A model generated the notes under the pieces. It did no database searches. It had not been told where the DNA came from and saw only the letters and a program-made list of their open reading frames with translations. A DNA stretch of 64,000 nt from Sinotaia quadrata (Eukaryota > Mollusca > Gastropoda > Architaenioglossa > Viviparidae), in the NCBI GenBank assembly GCA_028829895.1, contig CM054180.1, forward strand, positions 89,405,135 through 89,469,134. Direction: 5' to 3'. Shown in pieces: positions 49,321-60,497 of this stretch; within the stretch, counting starts at the first letter, position 1, and every line of letters begins with the position of its first letter. Both the position numbers and the translations under genes were made by a program.

Positions 49321-49450
49321 GCCGCCATTTGATATCACCATTTATCTTGAGCATTTCCAGGTGAATTTAACAAACCAAGAATATAATTTGCACACACACA
49401 CACAGGTCACCTGGATATGCTCCAGATAAATGGTGATATCAAATGTCGGC
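49321..49450. repeat. Imperfect long hairpin (44-bp arms) upstream of UNC80
   Basis: Arms 49321-49364 and 49407-49450 are inverted copies matching at 41 of 44 positions, beginning GCC[G]NCATTTGATATCACC. The 42-bp loop contains a (CA)7 tract. This is the shape of a short foldback/MITE element. It lies about 650 bp upstream of the UNC80 start codon. Confidence 0.8.
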
Positions 49451-49903
49451 TGCGTACGACGAAGTTTCGCGCGACCGCGTCATATAATTTGTAATATATA
49501 TAATTATTTCAAGGACATGTAAATTACAACTGCATGAGTAGATAGATTCGTGTTTACCACTCTTCACATAAAACATTTGCAATAATATAACATATTTTTC
49601 AGTATCAATACTGTTTGTTTCTAAAATCACAAATAATAATTAAATGTTTCATACATTAATAGCATAACAAATATTCTAGTGCATACAAAATTGGTGTTTT
49701 TTTCATTTTAAACAAAACTGTTAACGACATACATGGTTCGTTCACCCAATCTATTTCTTTATTTCTTCTACACAGTAATAAAAGTTGGGAACAACAACAA
49801 TAACAACAGAACAAATATAGTAACTTTCGGCCAAAGCCATTAAAATAGTTTTTATCCAACAAAATTCACGGACAAGTTACAACGTTAAAATCGTCCTCAG
49901 CAA
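49451..49903. other. 5' flank of UNC80, nothing recognised
   Basis: No coding or repeat evidence besides a CAACAACAATAACAACAGAAC phrase near 49790. Confidence 0.35.
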
Positions 49904-51020
49904 CAGGGCCGGCTTATCCATTAGGCACAGTAGGCACTGCGCTTAGGGCTTACGAACTTTTCAGGGGTCTACGAAAGCCAGGAAATAAAGTATTGAAAAT
50001 ATAAATGAAGTACTTCACCTGAAAAATATAGAGGAAATTGCAGATACAAATTTAATATCGTTTATAACTCTAACCATGTAAGATGAGCACTTGAGCTGTA
50101 TGTTAACTTTTCGGCACTTTGCATTAGCAAAGTCACATAATTTTATGACGTCCTCAAATGTCATTTCCCGCATCAAGTCCTTTTCAAGTGAAAGTAGTGC
50201 CAGAGGGGATAGTCGTGTTTGTCCCATCGTTGACCGAAAATAGGTTTTTATCAGTTTCAGTTTGGAAAACGAACTTTCACCTTCAGAACTTGTTCCAAAA
50301 ATTGAAAGTAGATTCGGAAAGCAATATTTACATTTGGAAAACTTGTCACCAACCTATACTCTCTATTTGTGCCCTAATCATTTCAGCCACAGCTTTATTT
50401 CACCAAACATTCATGAAAACAAAAGAAACCCATCAGTAAATGCCTCTTCCAGATCTGATGGATACATCTCAATTAGTGCCTTGGCTTTAGAAATGTTTAA
50501 TCGATTGACAGAGATCTGTCCAGAAGAAAGTTAAACTTTCATATAGTGTTGAATAAGCTGCTCGCCGTTTTCCCTTCTCAGTAATAATGATCACATAGAA
50601 AGACTGAGTATGGAACTTGTCACTAGCACTTATACTTAAAACCGGCTCAATATTATCCACAACTTCATCATAATCGGTGTCGCTCTCGCTTGCGTTGTGC
50701 ACATTCTTTGTAATCCAACTGTGTTAGATCTTTTGCCATATCTTCATACATTCCAAATTTATCGCGTGCATCATGAAAGTGTAGTATAAGACTGTCATAC
50801 AATTTGATGATAGTACTCAACTCAATTCCTTGCTCCTGTAGAGCTTTATTGACAATATCAATTTTTTTTGAGTAAATCTTTCCAAATCACACACATTAAC
50901 GCTGTCTCAAAATGGTCCAACTTTTAAATTAGTGATTTTGCTTCATGAACAGATGCTGATGGTTGATGTTCACTTCCAGTAACATCAGACAATGCTTGTC
51001 GAATCTACCAATAGGCACTT
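49904..51020 (-). mobile_element. hAT-superfamily transposase remnant
   Basis: On the minus strand an open block near 50300-50080 reads EGESSFSKLKLIKTY and RSTMGQTRLSPLALLSLEKD with FEDVIKLCDFANAKCRKV after it. This is the C-terminal dimerisation end of hAT transposases of the ZMYM1/TTF-type group. Upstream frames (to about 51020) contain related fragments with several stops. The low-coordinate end starts CAGGGCCGGC at 49904, a usual hAT-type terminus. The other terminus was not found. Confidence 0.7.
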
Positions 51021-51125
51021 CTGTTTTCCTGAAAATTTGTAATATTCCGCGGCGCCCCTGAGTTACTCGCGGCGCAAACTTTGGGAAACACTAAGTTACG
51101 CTGTCTTACATAACTCCTCTGACCC
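51021..51125. mobile_element. Second hAT-type terminus next to the LTR-B insertion
   Basis: The minus strand reads AGTGTTTCCCAAAGTTTGCG followed by CCGCG, a common kind of hAT terminus (CAGTGTTTCCCAA). It ends about 30 bp before the LTR boundary. It appears to be a partial element separate from the 49.9-kb one. Confidence 0.45.
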
Positions 51126-52744
51126 TGTGACGCCAACGCCACTTTGTTAATTATTATGATTATTATTAATTAATCAATCATTCATAACTAATTACAAGTG
51201 ATGGGAATCTTAATTTATGTTATTAGTAATTCTCCAGCAGACACCATTCGTCTCTCTCACTTGGCGGATATGTGGGCGCTGTAAACATTTTCTCTTTTCT
51301 ACCACATTAAAGACAAAACATTTACTGTCAAACAATATACCATAGGTGAAATACGTCTTACTAAAGGAGAAGATAAATCCATCTTTTAATCTATATTTAG
51401 CAAGCCCCCATCCACCCACTTTCTTCTCCAACATAAGGTTATCAATATGCATAAGAAGGTCAATAAATATAATAATAAATTTATTAAATCAACAATCAAA
51501 CATACATATGACAAAACAAATGCAATGAAATAGGTTACTTGACATCAATTATTTCTATGAAACCATGTTCAAATAATTTCCTACTATGCAGTCTATATCC
51601 AAACAAATTCAATTTAACAAGTCAATACAAATCACAGGATAGTTCTTATTAGAGAACAGAAATGGAGTTATTGGAGATAAGCAATAATATTCTTTCCATA
51701 ACCTGATTTAGACAAAGCTGCAATTGTCTTTCACACATTTTTTGCAACAATGTCACAAGTTTATTGTCTGCCATCAACTCCATGTCTCTTTCCATGCACA
51801 TTGAAGAAACGCTGATGGGCTGTTATTTTCCCGAAATCAAACCTGGGCACCCTTTTTCATGGTGTCAGTTTCTTAAAGCAGAATAACAATTACAGCAACT
51901 CTAGTATTTCCTTATGTTAGAAATTGCTCATGTAGTCAGTATATCTTGCTGTCATACATCAAATGGAGTGAAGTGAATCTCCACACTTACTGCTTCCCGC
52001 CTCTATCATGCTAGGTCATAGCAGTTTATAATCAGTAAACCTGGAGGCTCAAGTCATACATACAGAAAATGAAAAGGCTGCTTCACCTGAAAAACATAAT
52101 CAGGGAGCAACACTAAGTTTCCAGTATGTCACTTTATAACTCTATTCTTTCTTACATTCCAGTCTCAACTTATAATTTCCTGCCACAGTATTTATTAACC
52201 CGATACACGTGCACATCATAATAAATACAGCATAAACAATGACAAGTGTTAGCGTACTACACTCAGGCAACTTAGTTCAAACATTTGTAGAAATAATAGT
52301 CTACTCACATAATAAATCTTACATAAAACACAAGTATAATATATCATTAGCAAAATGCATGAAACATTTCTAAGTTCATTCTCTCTCAACCAGTCAGTTA
52401 AACTTACCATCAAGCTAACGGCTGCCTTTCAAGACCGGACTTCTTTGCTAGTGATCAGAGAATAAAATTTTCTACAGCAGGTAAACTTTTTTATCTCAGC
52501 AATTTGCTGGTCTCGTTCTCGCAAATCATAACCATTGGATAATAGAAACTGCTCATCCAATTGGAATTAGATTGCATTATATCAGCAATTTCTAGCAGAC
52601 TCTCAACTCAGGAATTTACTTAAACTCAGACACTTTCAAAAATACCGTCATAAGGAGTGCCTAAGGTCAGGTCACTCTGACAATTTAACAATTTATACAA
52701 CGATTAAATTTTTAAATAGGGATAGACAAATTTACTTCGCCACA
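51126..52744 (-). mobile_element. Solo LTR, family B, copy 2 (1619 bp)
   Basis: On the minus strand begins TGTGGCGAAG and ends GGCGTCACA; flanked by GACCC on both sides (51121-51125 and 52745-52749), a clear 5-bp duplication. It shares with the 42.8-kb copy the blocks around 51240-51480 and 52300-52740, but carries extra sequence (roughly 51690-52130), so it is longer. ORFs at 51210-51528 are shadows present in all copies. Confidence 0.88.
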
Positions 52745-52749
52745 GACCC

Positions 52750-53690
52750 AATACACAAAATCGCGATTCTAAAAAACTGATAATTAAACTTTTATGACTG
52801 TTCACAATCTCCATTATACACTTGGCAATCTTTGTCTAAATTATATACAGCAAGAAAAAGCAGATCGATTTATTGCCTGATATAGGGACTTATAAAATCT
52901 TTACCAATGTTTCAATTTCTACTTTATTAAGACAATCTGTGTTCTCTTGAGCACAAATTAAGCTCAAGTATAAAACAAAAGCTATTTACTATCATATCAT
53001 GACTGCAGAAAATCCTAAAATCCACTGGCTCATTTTTGAATACATTCAGATCATTTTACACTATATCCCCAGTCTACATGATCCTAACAAAAGAGGGGCA
53101 TGTTTTGCCATTTATCGGTGTCTAAACAATTTTTATTCCCGAGGCTCGTTTGTAAGCCCCACTCCCTTATAGGTCCCCACTTCAATTCTCAAGCACATAA
53201 GCAATTTAGTATTAATTAAAGGTTATGAAATATCAATCAAGTACACATTATCAAATGCAACAGCTTTAATTATCATTTGCTTAGGCTTATAAATAAAATG
53301 TCACTTGAATCTTACAGTGGTTGGTAAAGTCTGATGAGTTCAACAATTAATGAAATGCCAATCAAATGCTAGACACCTCCTGGTATATTATTGTAGATTA
53401 TAAATTAGAGCAAACAATTAATTAATTCAATATACAGATCTAACCATAACTCCTAAAACTGCTTCAACACGCACAAACTAGACAACAGGAAGGCTTCATT
53501 CAACAGCACTCTCACAGTTTTAACAATGTGAACTAAGAACATTTTAAATTAGTCCAATACACAAATCAAGGCTTTACATATCTACACATTAACTGACCAA
53601 TGCACGAATCAGGACTTCAAACTTCTTTACATTAATAGACTGATTTTTTTTAATGGACTTAAACTCTATAACAGCTATTAATCTAACATA
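52750..53690. other. Intergenic, nothing recognised
   Basis: AT-rich sequence without recognisable coding or repeat ends. Confidence 0.4.
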
Positions 53691-54385
53691 CAGGCCTGAG
53701 GAGAGGGGGTGCAGCCGGTTCATCGGCGTAGCCCATAGAGCTCAAAAGGGGACGATGAAGGGGAATTTTTTTTAATTTTTACAAAACCAAATTTTTAAAA
53801 TGAAAAACCATATTGGATATATACTTCATACTTTGTGTATAGGAAAACCGCCTTGCAGCTTGACATAACCTATAAAAAAAATACATGTGTGTTGAACTTT
53901 GTAAAAGTGTCCACACACCTTCTTTGTACCGGGGCCCGGGCTTTCTCTCGGTGGCCCTGCTAATATAATATTGACTGGACAGAATTTCCTCCTGACAACT
54001 ACGTACACCACACGTCCACATCTAATTACGTGACCACAGTAGTACTATTTCAACACTTTCACTCCTCTTTCTAGCAGTAAACTCTGTTACTCAAAGAATG
54101 CTGTTAAAACACACACACACACACACACACACACAACCCCCCAAAAAACAAAAACAACAACAAAAAACTTAGCTAAACAATTTCCTATCTCTGAAATATC
54201 CACACTAAATATACAATGTATTCAATAACTAACCCGCTCGTACTAAGTCATATGTAGCACATTGGATCACTGAAGCAAAGTAGGGTACTGTCTTTATATG
54301 CTTGGTCACAAGAGGATCAGTCACCACGGTTTCAATACAGAGAGAGTCCAGCAGAATTTAAACAAAAGTCCACACACGAGGGAAA
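53691..54385. other. Repeat-like intergenic segment
   Basis: GC-richer patches at 53695-53765 and 53925-53970 (CCGGGGCCCGGGC palindrome at about 53930) look transposon-derived but no ends could be defined. A (CA)13 tract lies at 54109-54135. The minus-strand ORFs at 53779-54021 are unconvincing. Confidence 0.3.
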
Positions 54386-54393
54386 TCAAAATC

Positions 54394-56077
54394 CAGGGCC
54401 GTCTTTTGCATTATAGACCCATGGGCAAAGGGTGCACTGGGGCCCTTTTTTTGAATGTGGGGAACGCTTCCGGCTTCCGCCGCTTTCGCGTTTGGAGGGG
54501 GGGAGAGGGAGGGGGGGTGCCTTTCTGCTGCTGCGTGTGCCCGTTGAGAAAGCATGTCTGGCCGGCAAAGGCGGACTCCAAATCCGGTAATCCGTGGGTT
54601 GAAGTCGATGCTGTTGTTCCTGACGGTGGCGTTGATATTGTTGCCGTTTCTGGTGTTATGGTGAGGGGGGATGTCTTACAGAGCCCAGGCTAGTAACACA
54701 CCAGATCTATACCCAGTGTGTACATGTGCCCGGGTTGTTCGACTTCCCGACCTCCTCACTGGTGGCGTCGTTGTTGTTGTCGTGGCTGTCCCCGGTGTCC
54801 GTTGGGATGCCTGAAGGTGGGCGCTGGCGGCCAGTACAGATGGTCGAGTAGCAGTTAGATTAAATCGGCCATTGGATGGTTAAAATAACCCCAAGAGGGG
54901 TACTGTTGTTCCTGGTACAGCCAATGTTGTTGTTGTTGCTGTCCGCGATGTTGTTGCGGTTGTTGTTGAGGGCGCTGTTGTTGCCTCCGAATATGAGGTG
55001 GCGGGCGCCGTCTTTTTTTCTTTTCGCCCTGTTCTGGTGTTGTTGGTGTGGGTTGGCATTCTGTTGTTGCTGTTGTTGTTGTCGTTGTCGCCGATGTTGG
55101 TGGTCGAGGCGGCGACGCTGGTATAGGTGAGAGGGGTACGGCCTCGAGTTCCCTTGAAACCTGGTCCAGTATGGTATCAAATTCATTCGGTTGTTGGTGT
55201 TCTTTCGTTCTTACGTTTGTTTGGATTTCTTTTCCATTCGTCTCAGTGTTATTTGTCTGAGTATTTGCGGCTTTAAGATGTATTTTTTTTCCTTCTTTGC
55301 CTCTGTTTGTATTTTTTTTTCCTCAGTTGTGGTCCTTCGGGTTTGCGTTTTCTTTTCTTCTGTCATTGATACTGGTGTCTGCGAAAATGCCGTTTTGCCC
55401 TTATCTTTTTCCTTCTCCTTGATAGTCTGTGTGGAGTTAATTTTGGTCTTTGGCGGAATTTTCCACACTATGTGTGTATTTGTTTCATTATCGCACGTGT
55501 CGACTTGTGCTGTTTGCGTTTCGTTTTCCGCTGTTCTTGTTGTTGGATTTCTTCTTGAATGGCTCCAATGCTGATGTATATCTAACACATCACATATACC
55601 ACGTTAATTTTTTGTGCAGAATAAACCCCACAGTAGCCTTCGATATGGAAGTTTAATGCAGTCGATTTCGTCGTCGAGTGACAGGCAACGAGAAGATAGC
55701 CATAGGTTGAATTCTGCGCGGTCTTTTGTATTGATGGTGATCTCCATGGCTCTGGCATGATTCTTGATTGCGTCTTGTTCACCCGGCCCTGAAAAGGGCA
55801 AAGGGCTAATGTCTACTTGATCCTCCGTCCCTGAAAGGGGCAGGGTAGTAGAGTTGATAGTCGATCGGGTGGAGCGTGTTTCCATGTTGCGTTCGAACGT
55901 GCTTCTCCGTCGGTGGTCCGATGCGAAGTGTGGAAAAAGTTTTTGTGAAAAAGACTGGGGCCCTTATCTACACAACCACTCATATAGGAATAAAACATAC
56001 GTAGATTAAATGGGGCTCCTATGCTCGTGAGGCCCCCGAGCAACTGCCCAGCGTGCCCATGCGTTAAGATTGCACTG
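54394..56077. mobile_element. Candidate hAT-like element enclosing the TQT-rich ORF
   Basis: Left end CAGGGCCGTCTTTTGCATTA and, read inward from the right end, CAGTGCAATCTTAACGCATG are partly matching termini, both followed by GGGCA and a GGGGCC block. Flanks TCAAAATC (54386-54393) and TCAAAACA (56078-56085) agree at 6 of 8 positions, as in a decayed 8-bp duplication. Total 1684 bp. No transposase is inside; the ORF described next fills most of it. The element call depends on imperfect ends. Confidence 0.45.
54756..55885 (-). pseudogene. TQT-rich, Pro/Gln-tailed ORF of an unrecognised repeat family, copy 1
   Basis: Starts METRSTRST at 55885 and runs in one frame (with one TAA near 55605) through a charged N-terminal block (KDRAEFNLWLSSRCLSLDDE, YRRLLWGLF). 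It then enters a Lys/Thr/Gln-rich block containing IVWKIPPKTKINSTQT. In an A8 run near 55280 the frame shifts by one, and the shifted frame continues NTQTNNTET, EIQTN, NEFDTILDQVSRELEAVPL, a Thr/Pro stretch, KRRRPPPHIRRQQQRPQQQP and NHPMADLI. One TAA follows, then LLLDHLYWPPAPT...RGQ and a Gln/Arg tail to TGA at 54756. Conservation of the last block in copy 3 shows it was a real coding sequence. I do not recognise the product; Gag-like or adaptor-like roles are guesses. Confidence 0.55.
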
Positions 56078-56085
56078 TCAAAACA

Positions 56086-56700
56086 AGCTGGAATGAAGTA
56101 AAGTCTGAGGATATCGCGTCATGACGCTGGAACAGGTCAGCTGGTAATGTGCTAGGAGTTATCTCATTTGAAGCGAGCACCACTATTTACACATGTGCCT
56201 TTCTGATTCAGCTTCACAACATTCATCCTCAAAAAGGACATCACTTGATTACCAACTTGGAACAAGACTCGCTCATCGGCTCATCCTTCTATGAAGAAGC
56301 ATAACACCAGAATGTCAGCTATTGCCATAACTAAGCCCTTATTAGAGCTAGTTGTGAAAACAGCCTTATTGCCTACTCTCTACTTATTGCCCTCTTCATG
56401 GCGGGAAAATCAGGGTGGCGTTCATCATTCAGCCACCCCGAAGCTCTTATTAGAGTTAGAAAGAAAGGAAGGGGGAGTTTTAAACATCGAAAACTACAAA
56501 GCGATCTATAGGATACAAGGACAAATGAGGATAGAACATTAACTCCTTATGATTTCCAGATCAAATCAGAAATTTTTTACCTCATACTAATGTGGACTCT
56601 CTTCAGGATTGAGAGAAGCTACATATTAAAAACACCATGAAGCTCTGGACTGCGCCATCTACCTATGGCAGACAGAGAACACCTCTCAACAGCAAGAATA
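56086..56700. other. Spacer between TQT-ORF copies 1 and 2
   Basis: A short plus-strand frame (56291-56542) has no recognised motif. Copies 1 and 2 are oriented away from each other across this interval. Confidence 0.35.
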
Positions 56701-56719
56701 CCCCACCATTAAAAGACAG

Positions 56720-57520
56720 TGAAGCTCAAACTAACATCCAGTGGAAAATGCCACCAAAAACCAAAGACAACTCAACACAGACTCTCATCAAACGAAAACG
56801 ATAGGAAACAAAACGCAAACTGCACCCACCTGTGATAAGGAAACGAACGCGCAAATAGTCTGGAAAATACCACCGAAAACCAAAGCCCATTCAACACAGA
56901 CTCTTACCCTGGTCAACAAAAACAAACATGCTTTCTCACAAACCCCGACTACCATCACAGAGAAAAAAGAGCCAGACTAAAATTATCAACATAAAGGAAA
57001 AGAAGTCCAAATCAATGCCCGCAACTAACAAAAACGACAAGAAGAAGATAAACTTCAAAATCGCCAACATAAAAGAAAATAAAAATTCGCACGAACAGAA
57101 GACCGCACAAAGCAGGAAACTGCACAGAGATTGAGGCTGCCCTCAACGAATACGCCGCCAGTGCTCTCTCACCATTACCAGAGACCCTATCAAGAGTACA
57201 ACAGCGACAGCATCAACCACAATAGACAACCAAAGAACAGTACAAGGTCTCAAACACAAAAGATGGCGCCCACCACAATACATCCAACAACAACAGCAAC
57301 AACATCCACAACAACAACAACGTCACTGAAACCACCATCGACAATAACAACGACAGCAATTTTAGCCCACTGAGGGGCAGTTTATGCAGTGGGGATAATC
57401 GTACGACTATTTGGTATACAAATATCTCTGTTTTCGACCAATGATTAGACATGGTGCCAGCGCAGAAGCATTGGTGGTGATCAATGTTGGCACCCCATAA
57501 GAAGGAGGATATGAAATACA
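56720..57520 (+). pseudogene. TQT-rich ORF family, copy 2 (opposite strand)
   Basis: Plus-strand frames read TNIQWKMPPKTKDNSTQTL (about 56730-56790) and, 120 bp on, AQIVWKIPPKTKAHSTQTL (about 56850-56910). The W-K-x-P-P-K-T-K-x-x-S-T-Q-T motif is therefore duplicated in this copy. A Lys-rich stretch follows, then KHKRWRPPQYIQQQQQQHPQQQQR at 57250-57345, which corresponds to the KRRR.PPHIRRQQQ segment of copies 1 and 3. Stops and frame changes are frequent. Beyond 57350 similarity to copy 1 is lost. Confidence 0.5.
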
Positions 57521-58970
57521 CAACAATTTGAGGTCAATCTCTCCGTTGACTCGTTCAGACACCAGAGGAAGGTGCTCACATATAAGACAGATAAATGGAT
57601 GGACAGACAGACAAGATGGTGGACAGAGTGATGGACAGAATGACTATGATTAAATGAATTTTACATGAATTGAAGGTGTTAAGAAATACACAATACAGAT
57701 AAAAATTAATAAAATATTTATATAAAAAATTAAACAATCAAGTACAAAATCCACATAGCACAATTCTCATAATGTCTCTGAGAGAAATGTTTAGCCTTCC
57801 CTAGTTAGTTAGATTTTCCCTGACCTAGTTCACATAGTTTCTTCTCAATTCTCCAATATCAAAAGATTCGCACAAGTTCCCAATAGTTCACTGTTGTTTC
57901 TACACGTTCTCTAACTGTTCTCACACTCCTGGCCTAAAGTACTATTTTCACTTAGTTACACTGGTGGAGTCTAGCATTGTCACTGGCTGAGTCTATGTAG
58001 ACTTTCCCTCCTAAGCGACGTATGTTCATAGGAACTAACAGCTGATACACTTCAGCAAAGCAGTGCTACCAAGATGCAAAGCCTCCAAACATGCAGTGAA
58101 ATCCTGCAATTTATAAAAACAGCAATCAGAGACTGCTAAGATTAACTATATAGTGCTCTTTAGATAAAGGTTAATCATTTTCTTTTAGCACAATCTCACT
58201 ACTCTTAAATAAACAAAAATTAATTATACTTGGCAAATTATCATGAGTACTCTACCTTCATTCAGTGAAACCAAGGATCAAAGTAATCTGTAACAATAGC
58301 CTATGGATTTCCTTAATTTTCTACACTCTTTTGTTTTTCAAGCCTTTAGGCTTATCATTCAAACAGACTTTAAGATTTACACTACGTCAAAATCTGGGCT
58401 TCCGCTATGACATTTTTACTTTGAGAAAAAGCATGTGGCTTGGGTTTATTCCCCTTTTAAAGGCTATTCAGTTGACCTAAGGGTAGGGCTGCATCCAAGC
58501 TTTCATTCACACATAGGATTAACAATGCTTCTTTCCTATTGAACTACATACGTCAAACAACCCCCTCCCTTCCCTCTTTCATTCAGGTACACTTATAGTC
58601 AGGGACATCTCTCACTATGCGCGTTTACTATAATGGACTGGTCGGATTTCCGCTTAACCATGGTTCACAACAAGGTCTGACTTGCTGGGGAAAATACAAT
58701 AGTTAACTAGCTTACTTCTCTTTGACCCAGAAAAAAAAACAACAACATCCGTTCTGTCTTACTGGTGATGTAAAAGCTGTCATATGTGTGTATATGCTCC
58801 TATTAGACTCTGGTTTGCATCTACATTTAGATTTTATTTACTACTCATTTCTTACATCTAAATTTTATTCTTTTCTATATTTCTTTTTAATGTTTATTGA
58901 GGAGATCGGGGCAAGATTTATAAATATCCTGACAATCAAGCTACTGTGTGGAATACTGCCCCACTAATCC
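57521..58970. other. Intergenic, nothing recognised
   Basis: Includes a GGATGGACAGACAGACA phrase near 57595-57645 and AT-rich sequence; no coding evidence. Confidence 0.35.
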
Positions 58971-58972
58971 TA

Positions 58973-58973
<1 letters not shown>

Positions 58974-59041
<68 letters not shown>
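58974..59041. repeat. (CA)n microsatellite, about 68 bp
   Basis: Uninterrupted CA dinucleotides; the Thr-His ORF across it is an artefact. Confidence 0.98.
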
Positions 59042-59042
<1 letters not shown>

Positions 59043-60291
59043 CCTACTGACAGCCCCTTCATTCATATTTGATCCTACTCATGCATTTAATGAAATACTT
59101 TCTTTTGACTCATCAACTCAAGTACATCTAACAGCATCTCTTTCTCTTTCTCACATCTGTTCAGTCATCAGTTGGTCACATCAACAGAGCTATAATATCT
59201 TGCGTAACCTTTTGCCCCAGTGATCACTATGCTCTTATAAAGCTACTGAATACAAATTAATCATGATATTCAACTTCCAATAAATAATACATAAAAAATG
59301 AAATATGCTATATATTTGTGAATCAAACACATCAATAAAAAGATGGACTTGATAATTTATATTACATTATTAATAATACATTTTATTCCAGAACCCAATC
59401 TACATTATTTTGTTTTGAAGTAGTGAAAAAAATAGGACAGTAGGCCCAAAGTACTCATCCAGTTGGAATTGATTTGCATTGCATCAGCAATATATGACAA
59501 TTAAGTTTAGAAACAGAAAAAGGCAAAATTACTCCACCACACAGTATAAGTTAGAGGCTGAGGATTATACTTATGCCAATTAATAAGGTGTAATTGCAAA
59601 TTATATAATAGAGAAACAGTGCACAAGCAGTCATTTACATTACTATGTTGACGCAAAAATTACACTTGACCCATAGGGTATTGTGTGTAAATCAAATTAC
59701 CTATAACTTGTATGAAAGTTTGAGATATGAATGAGCCTTCATTTCTTTAGTGTTTAGAAATTCAGAAGCCAATTTTTTAATGGTGTTAACATTTTTTTAG
59801 CTAGTAATGATATGTAGAAGCAGTAACATTCTTGAACTCGAAATTTTGAAATCTAATTCTACAAATAGATTTGATTGTTTATATTGAGAAGGTACCATTT
59901 ATATTGTTTTATTCACTTTTCTTATACTCTATTATTCATTTTTGATTTAATTAAATAGTTGAGTTTTTGCATTGTTCTTCATTTGATCCATCATGTGGCT
60001 TCACTTCGTGTTTGTAATGTTTGGACTTGATCGCAAGTTTCGAACATTTATGTAAGTTTGCTTTCTTTATAATTTCCTAACTTGCCTATATACAGAAGGG
60101 GTGAGTAGTGGGTGGGGGCCACATAAGTGACTATAGATAGGCATAGGAAGAGGATACTTATCCCCCCACCCACCCCAAAAAAAGTGGCTAACCCATAAGC
60201 CAGGGATTTTAAATATTAAATTGATTTCATATTGGGGAATTCCTTTTTCACGCTGGGGTTGGCGTAAGGGTTAGCAATGAATACCAACATA
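59042..60291. other. Intergenic, nothing recognised
   Basis: AT-rich; a G/C-rich patch at 60100-60180 (GGGTGGGGGCC, then CCCCCCACCCACCCC) could pair as an inverted repeat but has no known identity. Confidence 0.4.
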
Positions 60292-60293
60292 TA

Positions 60294-60497
60294 CAGAGTG
60301 GCCCAAAAGTAGGTTTACAGTTATCACGTAGACTATTTATTTGAAAATTCGACACTAGAAAAGCGGGAAATTCGTTATACTTGTTAACATAAACAATTTA
60401 ATCTCTCAGATGCTCAAAATGTCCTCCTTCAACATTCTTCAAATCTCAAATCAAAAAGGTAGTTTAATAACTGTAAACCTACTTTTGGGCCACCCTA
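60294..60497. mobile_element. 204-bp mariner-type MITE with 27-bp perfect inverted repeats
   Basis: The 27-bp phrase beginning GTGGCCCAAAAGTAGGTTTA and ending CAGTTAT near the left end recurs exactly, inverted, near the right end. Outer ends are TA|CAGAGTGG and CCACCCTA|TA, giving TA target duplication as in Tc1/mariner elements. The interior (about 150 bp) has no ORF. Confidence 0.9.

Noticed and set aside
54876..55260. Plus-strand Leu/Cys/Val-rich ORFs resembling membrane proteins
   Set aside because: Antisense shadows of the Gln/Thr-rich minus-strand reading frame; the protein-level match with copy 3 supports the minus strand.
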